Below, piece after piece: positions 38,021 through 48,481 of a stretch of DNA of 64,000 nucleotides. Each line of letters begins with the position of its first letter. Position 1 is the first letter of the stretch. The DNA lies in NCBI RefSeq assembly GCF_026212465.1, contig NC_080056.1:18776006-18840005 (forward strand), given 5' to 3'. The DNA comes from Amaranthus tricolor (lineage: Eukaryota; Streptophyta; Magnoliopsida; Caryophyllales; Amaranthaceae). Below the pieces are notes generated by a model. That model was not told where the DNA came from and ran no database searches. It saw only the letters and a program-made list of their open reading frames with translations. The translations under genes were made by a program, and so were the position numbers.

Positions 38021-38520
38021 TACGTACATAATATTATATTATATAAGCGATCGAGATTTTATTATTACAAAGAGATTATTGGTGATTAATTGTGATTATC
38101 ATTGGATTATTATTGGATTAATCATTGTTATTACATTGTATTATTATTGGATTATTATTAAAAAAAGAAAAAAGAAAAAAAATAGCAAGTATTTGCTGCG
38201 GTCAGAGGCCAAACCGCAGCAAATATTGGCCACTTATTTGCTGCGGTTTTGCCTCTGACCGCAGCACTCCACCTTATTTGCTGCGATTTTTTGTTGACCG
38301 CAGCAAATAATGTCGTTTTTTGCTGCAGTTTTGAACCGCAGAATTTAAAGTAGGACATTTGCTGCTATGACTATTGCTGGGAGCCAAAACTGCAGCAAAT
38401 AATGGCCAAAAAACCGCAGCAAATGAGCTTTTGTACACTAGTGTTACAATTGAAAATCATATTCATATGCTAGAAATCACGTGCTAAGTTGCAATTTTAT
38501 GGATTTTTATGGTTTTACAC
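38011..38520 (+). repeat. Segmental duplication copy 2: transposon 3' end plus satellite
   Basis: Second copy of the block at 37062-37575. This copy has the intact terminus TAGTG and runs into the satellite block without interruption, so it is the better candidate for the original arrangement. Confidence 0.88.
38190..38443 (+). repeat. CACTA subterminal repeats and 3' terminus (TTGCTGCGG family)
   Basis: Direct and inverted copies of ATTTGCTGCGGT / ACCGCAGCAAAT occur at least six times, including a near-perfect inverted pair around GGTTTTGCCTCTGACC. The terminus reads on the minus strand as CACTAGTGTACAAAAGCTC. Flanking DNA is satellite, so the element was inserted in the array. Confidence 0.88.
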
Positions 38521-41500
38521 AAAACTTGGCACACAACACTATATGGTATATGTTATTCTGTTGAAGTGGTTTGAATTGATAATCATAGTCGTATGCTAGA
38601 AATTACGTTTTATGTTTATATTTTAATTGTTTTTATGCTTTTTTCGCACTTTCGCGCATAAAGCAGCTATAACTTGGTTTCTTTTGAAGTGGTTAGAATT
38701 GAAAATCATATTCATATGTGAGAAATTACCTGCGATGTTGCGATTCTAAGGATTTTTAAGCTTATTTGGCATTTTCGCGAATAAAGTAGCTTAAATTTGG
38801 TTTGTTTTGCACGAAACTTTGCACACAACAGTATTTGGTATATACCATTGTGTAAAAGTGGTTAGAATTGAAAATCATATTCATATGCGAGAAATTACGT
38901 GCTAAGTTGCGATTTTATGGGTTTTTAAGCTTGTGGCACTATCGCGCATAAAGTAGCTCAAACCTGGTTTGTTTTCCAAGAAACTTGGCACACAATGCTA
39001 TTTTGTATATATTAATGTGTGGAAGTGGTTAGAATTGAAAATAGTATTCATATGCTAGAAATTACGTGTTATGTTGCTTGTTTATGGGTTTTAAAGATTT
39101 TTTGGCACTTTCGCGCGTAAAGTAGCTCAAATATGGTTTATTTTGCACAAATCTTAGCTCACAACATTATTTGGTATATGTTATTGTGTTGAATTGGTTA
39201 GAATTGAAAATCTTATTCATATGCTAGAAATTACGTGCTGAGTTACAATTATAGGGTTTTTTTCTTTTTTGGCACTTTCGCGCATAAAGTAACTCAACTT
39301 TGTTTGTTTTGCACGAAGCTTGGCACACAATAGTATTTGGTACTTATTTTTGTGTTGAAGTGGTTAGATTTGAAAATCATAGTCATATGCTAGAAATTAG
39401 GTGTTAAATTTTGATTTTACGGGTTTTTAAGCTTTTTTTTCACTTTCGCGCATAAAGAATCTAATATTTGGTTTGTTTTGCATGAAACCTTGCACCTAAC
39501 ACTATTTAGTATATATTATTGTGTTGTAGTGGTTGCAATTGAAAATCATATTCATATTTTAGAAATTATGTGTTAAGTTGCGAATTTATGGGTTGTTATG
39601 CTTTTTTGGCATTTTCACAAATAAAGTAGCTCAAACTGGTTTTTTGGCACTTTCGTGCATAAAGTAGCTCAAACTTAGTTTATTTTGCACGAAACTTGGC
39701 ACACAATACTATCTGGTATATATTATGCTGTTGAAGTGGTTCAAATTGATAATCATAGTCATATGCTAGAAATTACGTTTTAAGTTTATATTTTATTTCT
39801 TTTTAAGTTTTTTTTGCACTTTCACGCATAAACCAGCTCAAACTTGGTTTGTTTTGCAAGAAACTTGGCACACCGCACTGTTTGGTATAAAATTGTGTTG
39901 AAGTCGTTAGAATTTAAAATCATATTCATATGCGAGAAATTACCTGCTAAGTTGCGATTCTAAAGATTTTTAAGTTTCTTTGGCATTTTGGCGCATAAAG
40001 TATCTTAAATTTGGTTTGTTTTGCACGAAACTTGTCACACAACAGTATTTTGGTATATACTATTTTGTTGAAGTGGTTAGAATTGAAGATCATATTCATA
40101 AGCAAGAAATTACGTGTTAAGTTGCGATTTTATGGGTTTTAATGCTTTTGTGGCACTTTCGCGCATAAAGTAGGACAAACCTGGTTTCTTTTCCACGAAG
40201 CATGGCACACAACACTATTTGGTATATATATTATTGTGTCGAAGTGATTAGAGTTGAAAATCATAGTCATATGCTGGAAATTACGTGTTATGTTTCTTTT
40301 TTATGGGTTTTAAAGTTTTTTTTGCACTTTCGCGCATAAAGTAGCTCAAACATGGTTTATTTTGCACAAAACTTGGCACACAACATTATGTAGTATACAT
40401 TATTGTGTTGAAGTGGTTAGAATTGAAAATCTTATTCATATGCTAGAATTTACGTGCTAAGTTGCGATTTTATAGGTTTTTTTCTTTTTTTGCACTTTCG
40501 CGCAAAAAGTAGCTCAAACTTGGTTTGTTTTGCACGAAGCTTGGCACACAACAGTATTTGGTATTGATTTTTGTGTTGAAATGGTTAGATTTCAAAATCG
40601 TAGTCATATGCTACAAATGACGTGTTAAATTTTTATTTTATGGGTTTTTAAGCTTTTTTTGCAATTTCGCGCATAAAGAAGCTAAAACTTGGTTTTGTTT
40701 TGCATGAAACTTGGCACACAACACTATTTAGTATATATTATTGTGTTGTAGTGGTTACTATTTAAAATCATATTCATATTCTAGAAATCAAGTGCTAAGT
40801 TGCGATTTTATGGGTTTTTAAGCTTTTTTTGCAATTTCGCGCATAAAGAAGCTAAAACTTGGTTTGTTTTGCACGAAACTTGGCACACAACACTATTTCG
40901 TATATATTATTGTGTGGTAGTGCTTAGAATTGAAAATCATAGTCATATGCTAGAAATTACATGTTAAGTTACGATTTTATGGGTTTTAAAGCTTTTTTGG
41001 CACTTTCGCGCATAAAGTAGGTCAAACTTGGTTTAATTTGCACGAAAATTGGCACACAACACTATTTGGTATTCATGAAATCATATTCATATGCTCGAAA
41101 TTACGTGCTATGTTGCGAATTTATGGGTTTTAAAGCTTTTGTGGCACTTTCGCGCATAAAGTAATCAAACTTGGTTTGTTTTGCACGAAACATGGAGCAC
41201 AATACTATTTGGTATATATTATGGTGTAGAAGCGGTTAGAAGTGAAAATCATATTCATATGCTAGAAAACACGTTCTAAGTTTCAATTTTATGGATTTTT
41301 ATGGTTTTTTTTGGCACTTTCGTGCATAAAGTAGCTCAAACATTGTTTATTTTGCACGAAACTTGGCACACAACATAATCTGGTATATATTATTCTGTTG
41401 AAGAGGTTCGAATTGATAATTATAGTCATATGCTAGAAATTACGTTTTAAGTTTATATTTTATTTGTTTTTATGCTTTTTTGGCACTATCGCGCAAAAAG

Positions 41501-42085
41501 TAGCTCAAACTTGCTTTATTTTGCACGAAACTTGGCACACAACAGTATTTGGTATGTATTATTTTGTTGAAGTGGTTAGAATTGAAAATAATAGTCATAT
41601 GCTAGAAATTACGTGTTAAGTTTTGATTTTATGGGTTTTTAAGGTTTTTTTGCACTTTCGTGGATAAAGTAGCTCAAAATTGGTTTGTTTTGCACGAAAC
41701 TTGGCATACAGCACTATTTAGTATATATATTATTGTGTTGAAGTGGTTAGAATTGATAATCATAGTCATATGCTAAAAATTATGTGTTAAGTTGCGATTT
41801 TATGGGTTTTTAAGCTCATAAAGTAGCTCAAACTTGGTTTCTTTTGCACGAAACTTGGCACACAACACTTTTGGTATATATTATTTTTCTGAAGGGGTTA
41901 GAATTGATATTAATAGTCATATGCTAAAAATTATGTGTTAAGTTATAATTTTATGGGTTTTAAAACCTTTTTGGCACTTTTGCTCATGAATTTGCTCAAA
42001 CTCGGTTTATTTTGCACGAAACGTGGAACACAACACTATTTAGTATATATTATTGTGTTGAAAATGTTATAATTGAAAAACAAAT
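38444..42085. repeat. Satellite array, block 3
   Basis: The same ~170-bp monomer family, with scattered truncated monomers (for example 38505-38530, 38675-38700, 39625-39650, 41810-41830). Two adjacent monomers at about 40640 and 40815 share GCAATTTCGCGCATAAAGAA, showing a recent local duplication. No gene is seen. Confidence 0.95.
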
Positions 42086-42207
42086 ACTGCGATTTTTAAC
42101 CGCATCATTTAAAGTAGGCCATTTGCTGCTATAACTATTGCTTGGGGCCAAAACCACAGCAAATAATGGCCAAAAAACCTCAGCAAATGAGGTTTTTTCC
42201 ACTAGTG
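42086..42207 (+). mobile_element. CACTA terminus fragment (TTGCTGCGG family)
   Basis: About 120 bp related to the end at 38320-38443 (TTTAAAGTAGGCCATTTGCT, AATAATGGCCAAAAAACC), ending CCACTAGTG at 42199-42207. Satellite lies to the left and Athila reverse transcriptase begins directly on the right, so only the 3' tip of the element remains. Confidence 0.8.
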
Positions 42208-45200
42208 ATAGATGATATGACTGGTCTAAGTCCATCTTTTTGCATGCATAAAATATTTCTTGATGATGATCATGCCACATCATTGGAACCTCAAAGGAGA
42301 TTGAATCCTAATATGAATGATGTTGTGAGGAAAGAGGTTCAGAAATTACTTGACGCAGGCGTAATGTACCCTATCTCTGATAGTAGGGGGGGTTAGCCCC
42401 GTAAGGGTAGTGCCCAAAAAGGGTAGCATGACCGTTATAAAAAATGATAAGGGTGAGTCGATATCCACTAGAACAGTTATAGGTTGGAGAATGTGCATAG
42501 ATTATAGGAAATTGAATAAAACAACCCGTAAAGATCATTTCCCTTTGCCTTTTATAGATCAGATGTTGGAACGTTTGGTAAACCATTCAGATTTTTGCTA
42601 TTTAGATGGATACTCTGGATTTTTCTAGATCCCTATCTGTTGGAATATGAAGAGATGATCAAATGCAACAAGAGGGGGCGGTGAATTGTTGTGTATTGAG
42701 TTGTACTACGTTTTTGCTCTAACTTGCGGAATTTTAACAAACAAAACAAAACTTAAGCTTAAGAAGCAAGAAATAAAAAGGAGACAAAGATTTTACGTGG
42801 AAACCTTCTTGGCCTAATAAGAAGGAAAAACCACGACCCCCCGGGATTTCAAAATTCTCACTATGTTTAGGCAATCAATTACAATTACACAAAACAATGT
42901 TTGCTTCACTTGAAGCTTCTCTACTCTAGGCCTAATTCTCTTTCTCTATTCTCTCTTTCTCTTTCTCTTCTCACGTTTCTTTTCTCTAATTCCCTTAGAC
43001 TTCCCACAAGTCTAATTACAACAAATCACACATCAACCCTTACAAGGCCAATTCTCAAGAGGATTACAATTAAAATAATTACTTAAGAAAAATATAATAA
43101 GTTGATTGGCATGTAAAAACTGAAAATATTTTACTTAATTTGATCTCCCTTTTATGGACACTCTTAAATTGTCTTTTGGTTCGAGCAAAGTTCCTTCTAT
43201 TTATAGAGGGAACAGCCAGCAGTTACTATAAGCATAACGTCCACTATCTCACACATACTTCCACTACCCCACGTTCTCAAAACAAAAGGTGGTGGAATTA
43301 AGAAAGTGTCCGGCTGTTATTTGCTCAAAGAAAAATCAGTTTCCTTGATGCTAAAAATAGCATAGGAGTTAAAAACATAAGATCCTAAAAAATAGGAGAT
43401 CTAAATCGAATTAAGAAAAAGTCTTGGGCTATTTTTAGAAAACCTAAAAATAGATTTGCCAACCAATTTATCAATAATTAAGCAATTAAATTAATTCTAA
43501 ACCATTACATCAACTTAAAAATAGAAAATAATTAATTCGCAATTTTTCAGTCGATGCTATTCTTCAGACCTGCTACGTAGGAACAACGTACTGTCTCCAG
43601 CTTCAACTTCAGTCAGAATGTTCATTTTAGGAACAGTAGACTGTACGTCTACTTTGAACATTATAACACTTATCTAACATCTTGGACATATTAAGACATG
43701 TACATCTTCCACAAACCAAGTCATAGGCTTCATCAACGATTCAAACTAAATCGGATATATACCTACAAAACAATCTCTAAAAATATGTTTGTTTATTTAA
43801 AAGTGAAGTCATCATCAAAACCTTAAGAGGCCAACATTATCCATCCAGATGATCAGGAAAAAACCTCTTTTACTTGTCCCTATGGGACCTTTGCATATCG
43901 AAGGATGCCCTTCGGTCTCTACAATGCCTATGCCACGTTCCAACGATGCATGATGGCTATTTTCTATGATTTTATTGAGGATTTTATGGAGGTATTTCTG
44001 GAAGACTTTTCAGTGTACGGAACATCTTTCGAAGCGTGCTTAAGCAACCTCGAAAAGGTGCTCCATAGGTGTAAGGAGACCAACGTCACCCTACACTGGT
44101 AAAAATGCCATTTTATGGTACAACAGAGGGTAGTGTTAAGTCATGTTATTTCCAACAAGGCCATTAAGGTAGATAAAGCGAAAGTAGAGGTTATAGAGCA
44201 TTTTCCTCCACCCTCTGATGTTAAGGGAATAAGCAGTTTCCTGGGTCACGCTGATTTTTATCGGAGGTTTGCAAGGATTTTTCTAAAATTGCTAGGCTTC
44301 TAACTGAGCTCCTCGCCAAAGATACCTTGTTCTTGTTTACTAACGATTGCCTTGTAGTTTTTAACAGATTGAAACAGGCTCTTATCTTTACTCCTATTAT
44401 CCAACAACCGGATTGGAACATCCCCTTGGAGATCATGTGCGATGCAAGTAACTATGTTGTAGGGGCTGTTTTGGGTCAGAGGAAGGATGGTAAGTTGCAT
44501 GCCATCTATTATACGAGTAAGACATTGGATCCAACTCAGATGAATTATGCAACAACAGAGAAAGAGCTTTTGGCAGTTGTACTTGCTATAGAGAAATTTA
44601 GGCCTTACTTGTTGGGTTCAAAGGTGATCGTCCACACCGATCATGTAGCTTTGAGGTACTTGATGGCAAGGAAAGATGCTGAGCCTCACTTGATTCGGTG
44701 GATCCTCCTACTACAAGAGTTTGATTTAGAAGTGAAGGATAAGAAGGGTGTGGAGGATGTTGTTGCTGATCTCTTATCCCGGCTGTATCATGATGGTGGA
44801 GCAAGTTTAGGAGCTCCAATTCATGATTCATTTCCAGATGAGTGTCTTTTAGCTGTAAGCGTGACAAGTGTTCAATGGTATGCTGATCTAGCTAATTATC
44901 TAGCAAGTGGAATCATTCCCGATGGATACTCATCTCAACAGAAAAAGAAGTTTTTTATAATGTCAAGAGACATTTTTGGGAGGACCCGTTCCTGTATAGA
45001 CTATGTGTTGATGGTGTAATTAGAAGGTGTGTTCCACAAGAAGAAGTAGCCTCTATTATCTCACATTGTCACGATTTGCCCTACGGAGGACATGCTAGTA
45101 CCTCCAAGACTGCTGCAAAAATTCTTCATTGTGGTTTTTATTGGCCTTCTCTATTCAAGGGTGCACATGCCTATGTCAAATCCTGTGACAGATGTCATAG

Positions 45201-46169
45201 AACAGGGAATATTTCAAGAAGAAATGAAATTCCACTCAAAAACATCCTAGAAATCGATGTTTTTGATGTATAGGGGGTGGATTTCATGGGACCATTCCCA
45301 TCCTCCTATGAGAATAGGTATATCTTGCTGGCAGTTGATTATGTGTCAAAATGGATAGAGGCTATTGCATCTCCTACCAATGATGCGCGCATGGTTACCA
45401 CGTTCTTCAAGAAATACATTTTTCTAGCATATCGGCACACCGAGGGTATTGATTAGTGATGGAGGGCAACATTTTTTGGAAAGGAGATTTGAAGGTATAT
45501 TAAAGAAATATGAGGTCTATCATAAGATTGGTTTAGGCTATCATCCTCAAACTAGTGGCCAAGCTGAAATCAGCAACCGAGAGATCAAGAGCATTTTGGA
45601 GAAGACGGTTGCAAGGTTAAGAAAAGATTGGGCGAATAAGTTGGATGACTCTCTTTGGGCCTACAGAACGGCATTCAAACCCCTATTGGAACCACACCCT
45701 ACAAGTTAGTTAATGGGAAGCTGTGCCATTTACCATTAGAGCTTGAACATAGACCATTTTGGACAATCAAAGCTCTTAATTATGATCAACTGCATACTCG
45801 TGAGAAGAAGTTGTTAGATATCGACGAACTTGATGAGATACGCTTAGATGCGTATGAGAGTTCAAGGCCATACAAGGAAAGACCAAGCGATGGCATGACA
45901 AGGGTCTTATCAGAAGAAACTTTAAAGTTGGACAATTGGTGTTTCTATTCAACTTCCGATTGAGGTTATTTGCAGGGAAGCTGAAGTCACGTTGGACGGG
46001 TCTATTCAAGATCACGAGGGTACTCCACTCTCATTCCATTGAGCTTTCACATGCCAAAGGGGAAACATTCAAGGTGAATGGTCAACAAGTCGAACACTAT
46101 CACGTAGGTGAGCCATTAGCGGGGCCAGTGGTAATGCCGCTTGAGCCCCCATGTGTTGTATATGAATAA
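42208..46169 (+). pseudogene. Athila pol: RT, RNase H, integrase (truncated, broken)
   Basis: RT starts IDDMTGLSPSFCMHKI, PQRRLNPNMNDVV, a frameshift at a G-run near 42391, then VVPKKGSM, GWRMCIDYRKLNKTTRKDHF and DGYSGFF with a TAG. The 42638-43836 LTR intervenes. RT resumes HPDDQEKTSFTCPYGTFAYR and MPFGLYNAYATFQRCMMAIF. The catalytic FMDD-type site reads FLED (44001-44003 encodes Glu), so the polymerase would be inactive. RNase H (about 44350-44790) has [24 protein letters not shown] and [12 protein letters not shown]. Integrase has an HHCC finger (CHDLPYGGH..CDRCHRTGN), core residues in [17 protein letters not shown] and [11 protein letters not shown], and a C-terminal tail ending PPCVVYE. 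Several stops and frameshifts are present. Confidence 0.9.
42638..43836 (-). mobile_element. Solo LTR, SIRE-like Ty1/copia
   Basis: A 1199-bp insert with TG...CA ends (TGTTGGAATATG at the left, AGAGGCCAACA at the right) lies in the Athila RT. Flanks are CTATC (42633-42637) and TTATC (43837-43841), a 5-bp target duplication with one mismatch. Removing the insert and one flank restores the expected RT order. It is related to the LTR at 17034-18554 and in the same orientation, but contains no internal region. Solo LTRs arise by recombination between an element's two LTRs. Confidence 0.88.
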
Positions 46170-46974
46170 TGCGCAACGGTCAAGCTAATGACCTTAAACG
46201 AGCTTTTTTTGGGAGGCAACCCAACTCTGGAATGCTTTTGTGTATATTCACTTTTATTTCATGTTTTTGTTTTCATTTATGTAACATATTTTATATAACA
46301 ACTGATACTGTAGGGTCGAGCAAAGGGGTATTTTAAATATAACATTACATTATAGGTGGTCTAAATGATTATCAGCTGAAAAAACACTCCGCTCGACCAG
46401 CCAAGCAAGGTTGGCTCGGGTGGATCGATGAGCAGACATCATACAGTGAAACAGGAGATTTGCTTGACCTGTCGAGCAGCCTTTCTATAGCTCGCTCGAC
46501 CACTCGAGCAACTAACCTAATTTTTTCCAGAAGCATCAGGAGCAAAACAGAATGCAAGGAATGAAACCTGTACTTCGCTCGACAAGTCGAGCGAGGTGCA
46601 GTTTTTGACAGAATGCGCGTTTAAATCAGTTTTGCTCGACTAAACCCTCATTTCTCACTCAAGCAATATCACTTCCGCCTACTTTCTCTCTCTAATGCTA
46701 AAACCCTAAGCCCTGAAATCCTTCAATCCTTCTACATTCACTCATCAACAACAACATTCCACTCTTCAAATTCATCAATTACATCCACATTGCTCCATTC
46801 TCTTCAACATCCATCCAAATTAGGGTTTGCACGATTGAGGTAAAAGTTAATAAATTATTCAAGATTTGAGTTTTAATTTGATTTCTACATATTAATCTAT
46901 GGTTTTTAATAAAGATTTTGTGTTCTTTGCTTGTTGAGTCTTTGTTTTAGGAAATTCATCAGCCAAAACAAGCT
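46170..46974 (+). other. Athila spacer with UTR-like leader and candidate intron
   Basis: Contains a conserved-looking GGGAGGCAACCCAA segment (46210-46226), a cluster of TCGAC/GTCGA motifs (46390-46640), then a CT-rich leader with CTTTCTCTCTCTAATG and the telo-box-like words AAACCCTA (46702) and TAGGGTTT (46821). A GT...AG segment, GTAAAAG at 46840 to TTTGTTTTAG at 46950, has intron-like ends and precedes the ATG of the next ORF at 46975. No ORF of note is present. Confidence 0.6.
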
Positions 46975-48481
46975 ATGGCACCAAGGAGGCAAAGAAGGAG
47001 AGTAAGAACTCCAATACCACAAAGAGTTGAACCCGACGAGGACTACACCAACATAATTATAGGAATGAAGATCAACGAGATAAGTTTCAAAATCTCGAAG
47101 AAAGTCCCATCATTCCTACTAGGTTTATTTGTGCTAATGTGCATTGAAACCTAGGATTATTTGAGTATGCTATGCACTTTCATTAGAGCAATAGGCATGG
47201 GTTTTATGTTCATTATGCATAGAGAAACATACCCCGAGTTAGTCCTCGAGTTTTTGAGTTCCTTGTCCATAACACAAGCTGACTATGGGGAAACCTCATT
47301 GTATTTTAGGATAGATGGAATTGAGCGGCTGCTCACTACGACTGAGCTTGCTGATTTATTTTGTCTGAACGACATAGGGGGAGGATTAGACTATGAGCAG
47401 CACCTTTCCCAAATTTGGCCGTTAATATCAGGAGAACACTTGACCAACCTGCAGAATTTAGTTTTGAAAGAGGTTAATCACCCTGTTATCAGGATTTGGC
47501 TCAAGTTCATGGATTTCACTATCACGGCCAAATCTGAGTCCAATAAGGCCAACAATAACGATCAATTATTTAAGGCTCATTCCTCCGTCCTGAATGGGGT
47601 TTTACCTTTAACTTTGCTAGACTTCTAGTCCACACATTCCGCTATACAATTAATCAACCTAATATTGTGCATACACCGATATAGTTTGGTGGACTCATCA
47701 CCCAAATTGCTATGCATTTTGGTTTGAGTGGGGAAAGGATACTACCTAGAGAGGCCACCACCATCAACATGACCCACCTAGTTCAATCTAAGTGGCTAGA
47801 GCTTTCAAATGGTCAAACATGGTGGAAGCTTCATGACCGACAAATCGGTATCCCTCTCCCCACCCAAGCTCTTCCCGACTTAATCCCCAACCGTACCACC
47901 TATCTCTTTGGACCAGAAGGGCAGGTACCTGACCCTCTAGCAGTAGAAAGGCCACCAACACAGGCTTTCCACAACCAGTACTCCCGTCGGAGACGAGGTG
48001 GGTCTTCTTCTACAAACGAGGAATGTCAACCCTCACATGAATTTGAGCAACGAGGCCCATCCTCTACCTTCGAGTTTGGTGGTACCTCTCATGCAGCACC
48101 TCCACCCCCACCTTCACCCCATACCGACCCTGATCTCGTCCTTGCCTTTCTACAGCACTTACATCTGCGTATGGATGGCTTTGATCAGCGGTTTGACCGG
48201 ATAGAGGCGCAACAAAGCCGGATCGACCAATTCATAGTCGATTACCAACGAAGCGAATATCTGATATATGAACATGATTATCGGCAAGGGCATATCGCCC
48301 CGGATTATGTGCACCCATCGTGGTACACACCACCACCAGGTGATTTTGGTTATGTTTACGGTTCTGGGGGGGTACTAATACATCTTTTGGTCTTGGAGCA
48401 CAGGAAGAGGGAGATAATGATGAGAAAGATAATGATGAGGGAGATGAAGAGGATGAAGATGGAGATGAGAGTGACGACTAG
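46975..48481 (+). pseudogene. Athila downstream ORF (ATHILA ORF-1 / env-like), broken
   Basis: Starts MAPRRQRRRVRTPIPQRVEP after a candidate leader intron. A frameshift and stop lie near 47090-47150. The frame resumes with IRAIGMGFMFIMHRETYPEL and VLEFLSSLSITQADYGETSL, then TTTELADLFCLN, resembling the (Y)PEL..EFLSSL...ELN..FG pattern of Athila ORF-1-type proteins. After stops at about 47626 it continues from 47712 with MHFGLSGERILP, a Pro-rich linker (HAAPPPPPSPHTDP) and a possible coiled coil (GFDQRFDRIEAQQSRIDQF). A G-run near 48365 shifts frame; in the other frame the end is a strongly acidic tail (EEGDNDEKDNDEGDEEDEDG) stopping at 48481. The function of this ORF family is not established. 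Confidence 0.78.

Larger units (their letters stand above)
34818..38443 (+). mobile_element. CACTA deletion derivative, plus strand (TTGCTGCGG family)
   Basis: Contains a TNP2 N-terminal remnant, an ORF2 with DUF8039-like and Ulp1-like parts, a (TA)n tract and a 3' end with TTGCTGCGG subterminal motifs terminating in TAGTG at 38439-38443. Its 3' end plus flanking satellite also occurs duplicated inside the Ulp1 gene (37062-37575). The 5' TIR is not visible. The left limit is the TAGTG end of the neighbouring element. Confidence 0.78.

Noticed and set aside
42901..43086. Ser/Leu-rich 61-codon ORF at 42901-43086
   Set aside because: It lies in a CT-rich stretch of the solo LTR and has no recognisable protein features.
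44598..44867. Minus-strand ORF of 89 codons in the Athila pol
   Set aside because: Antisense to the RNase H region, which is recognisable on the plus strand.
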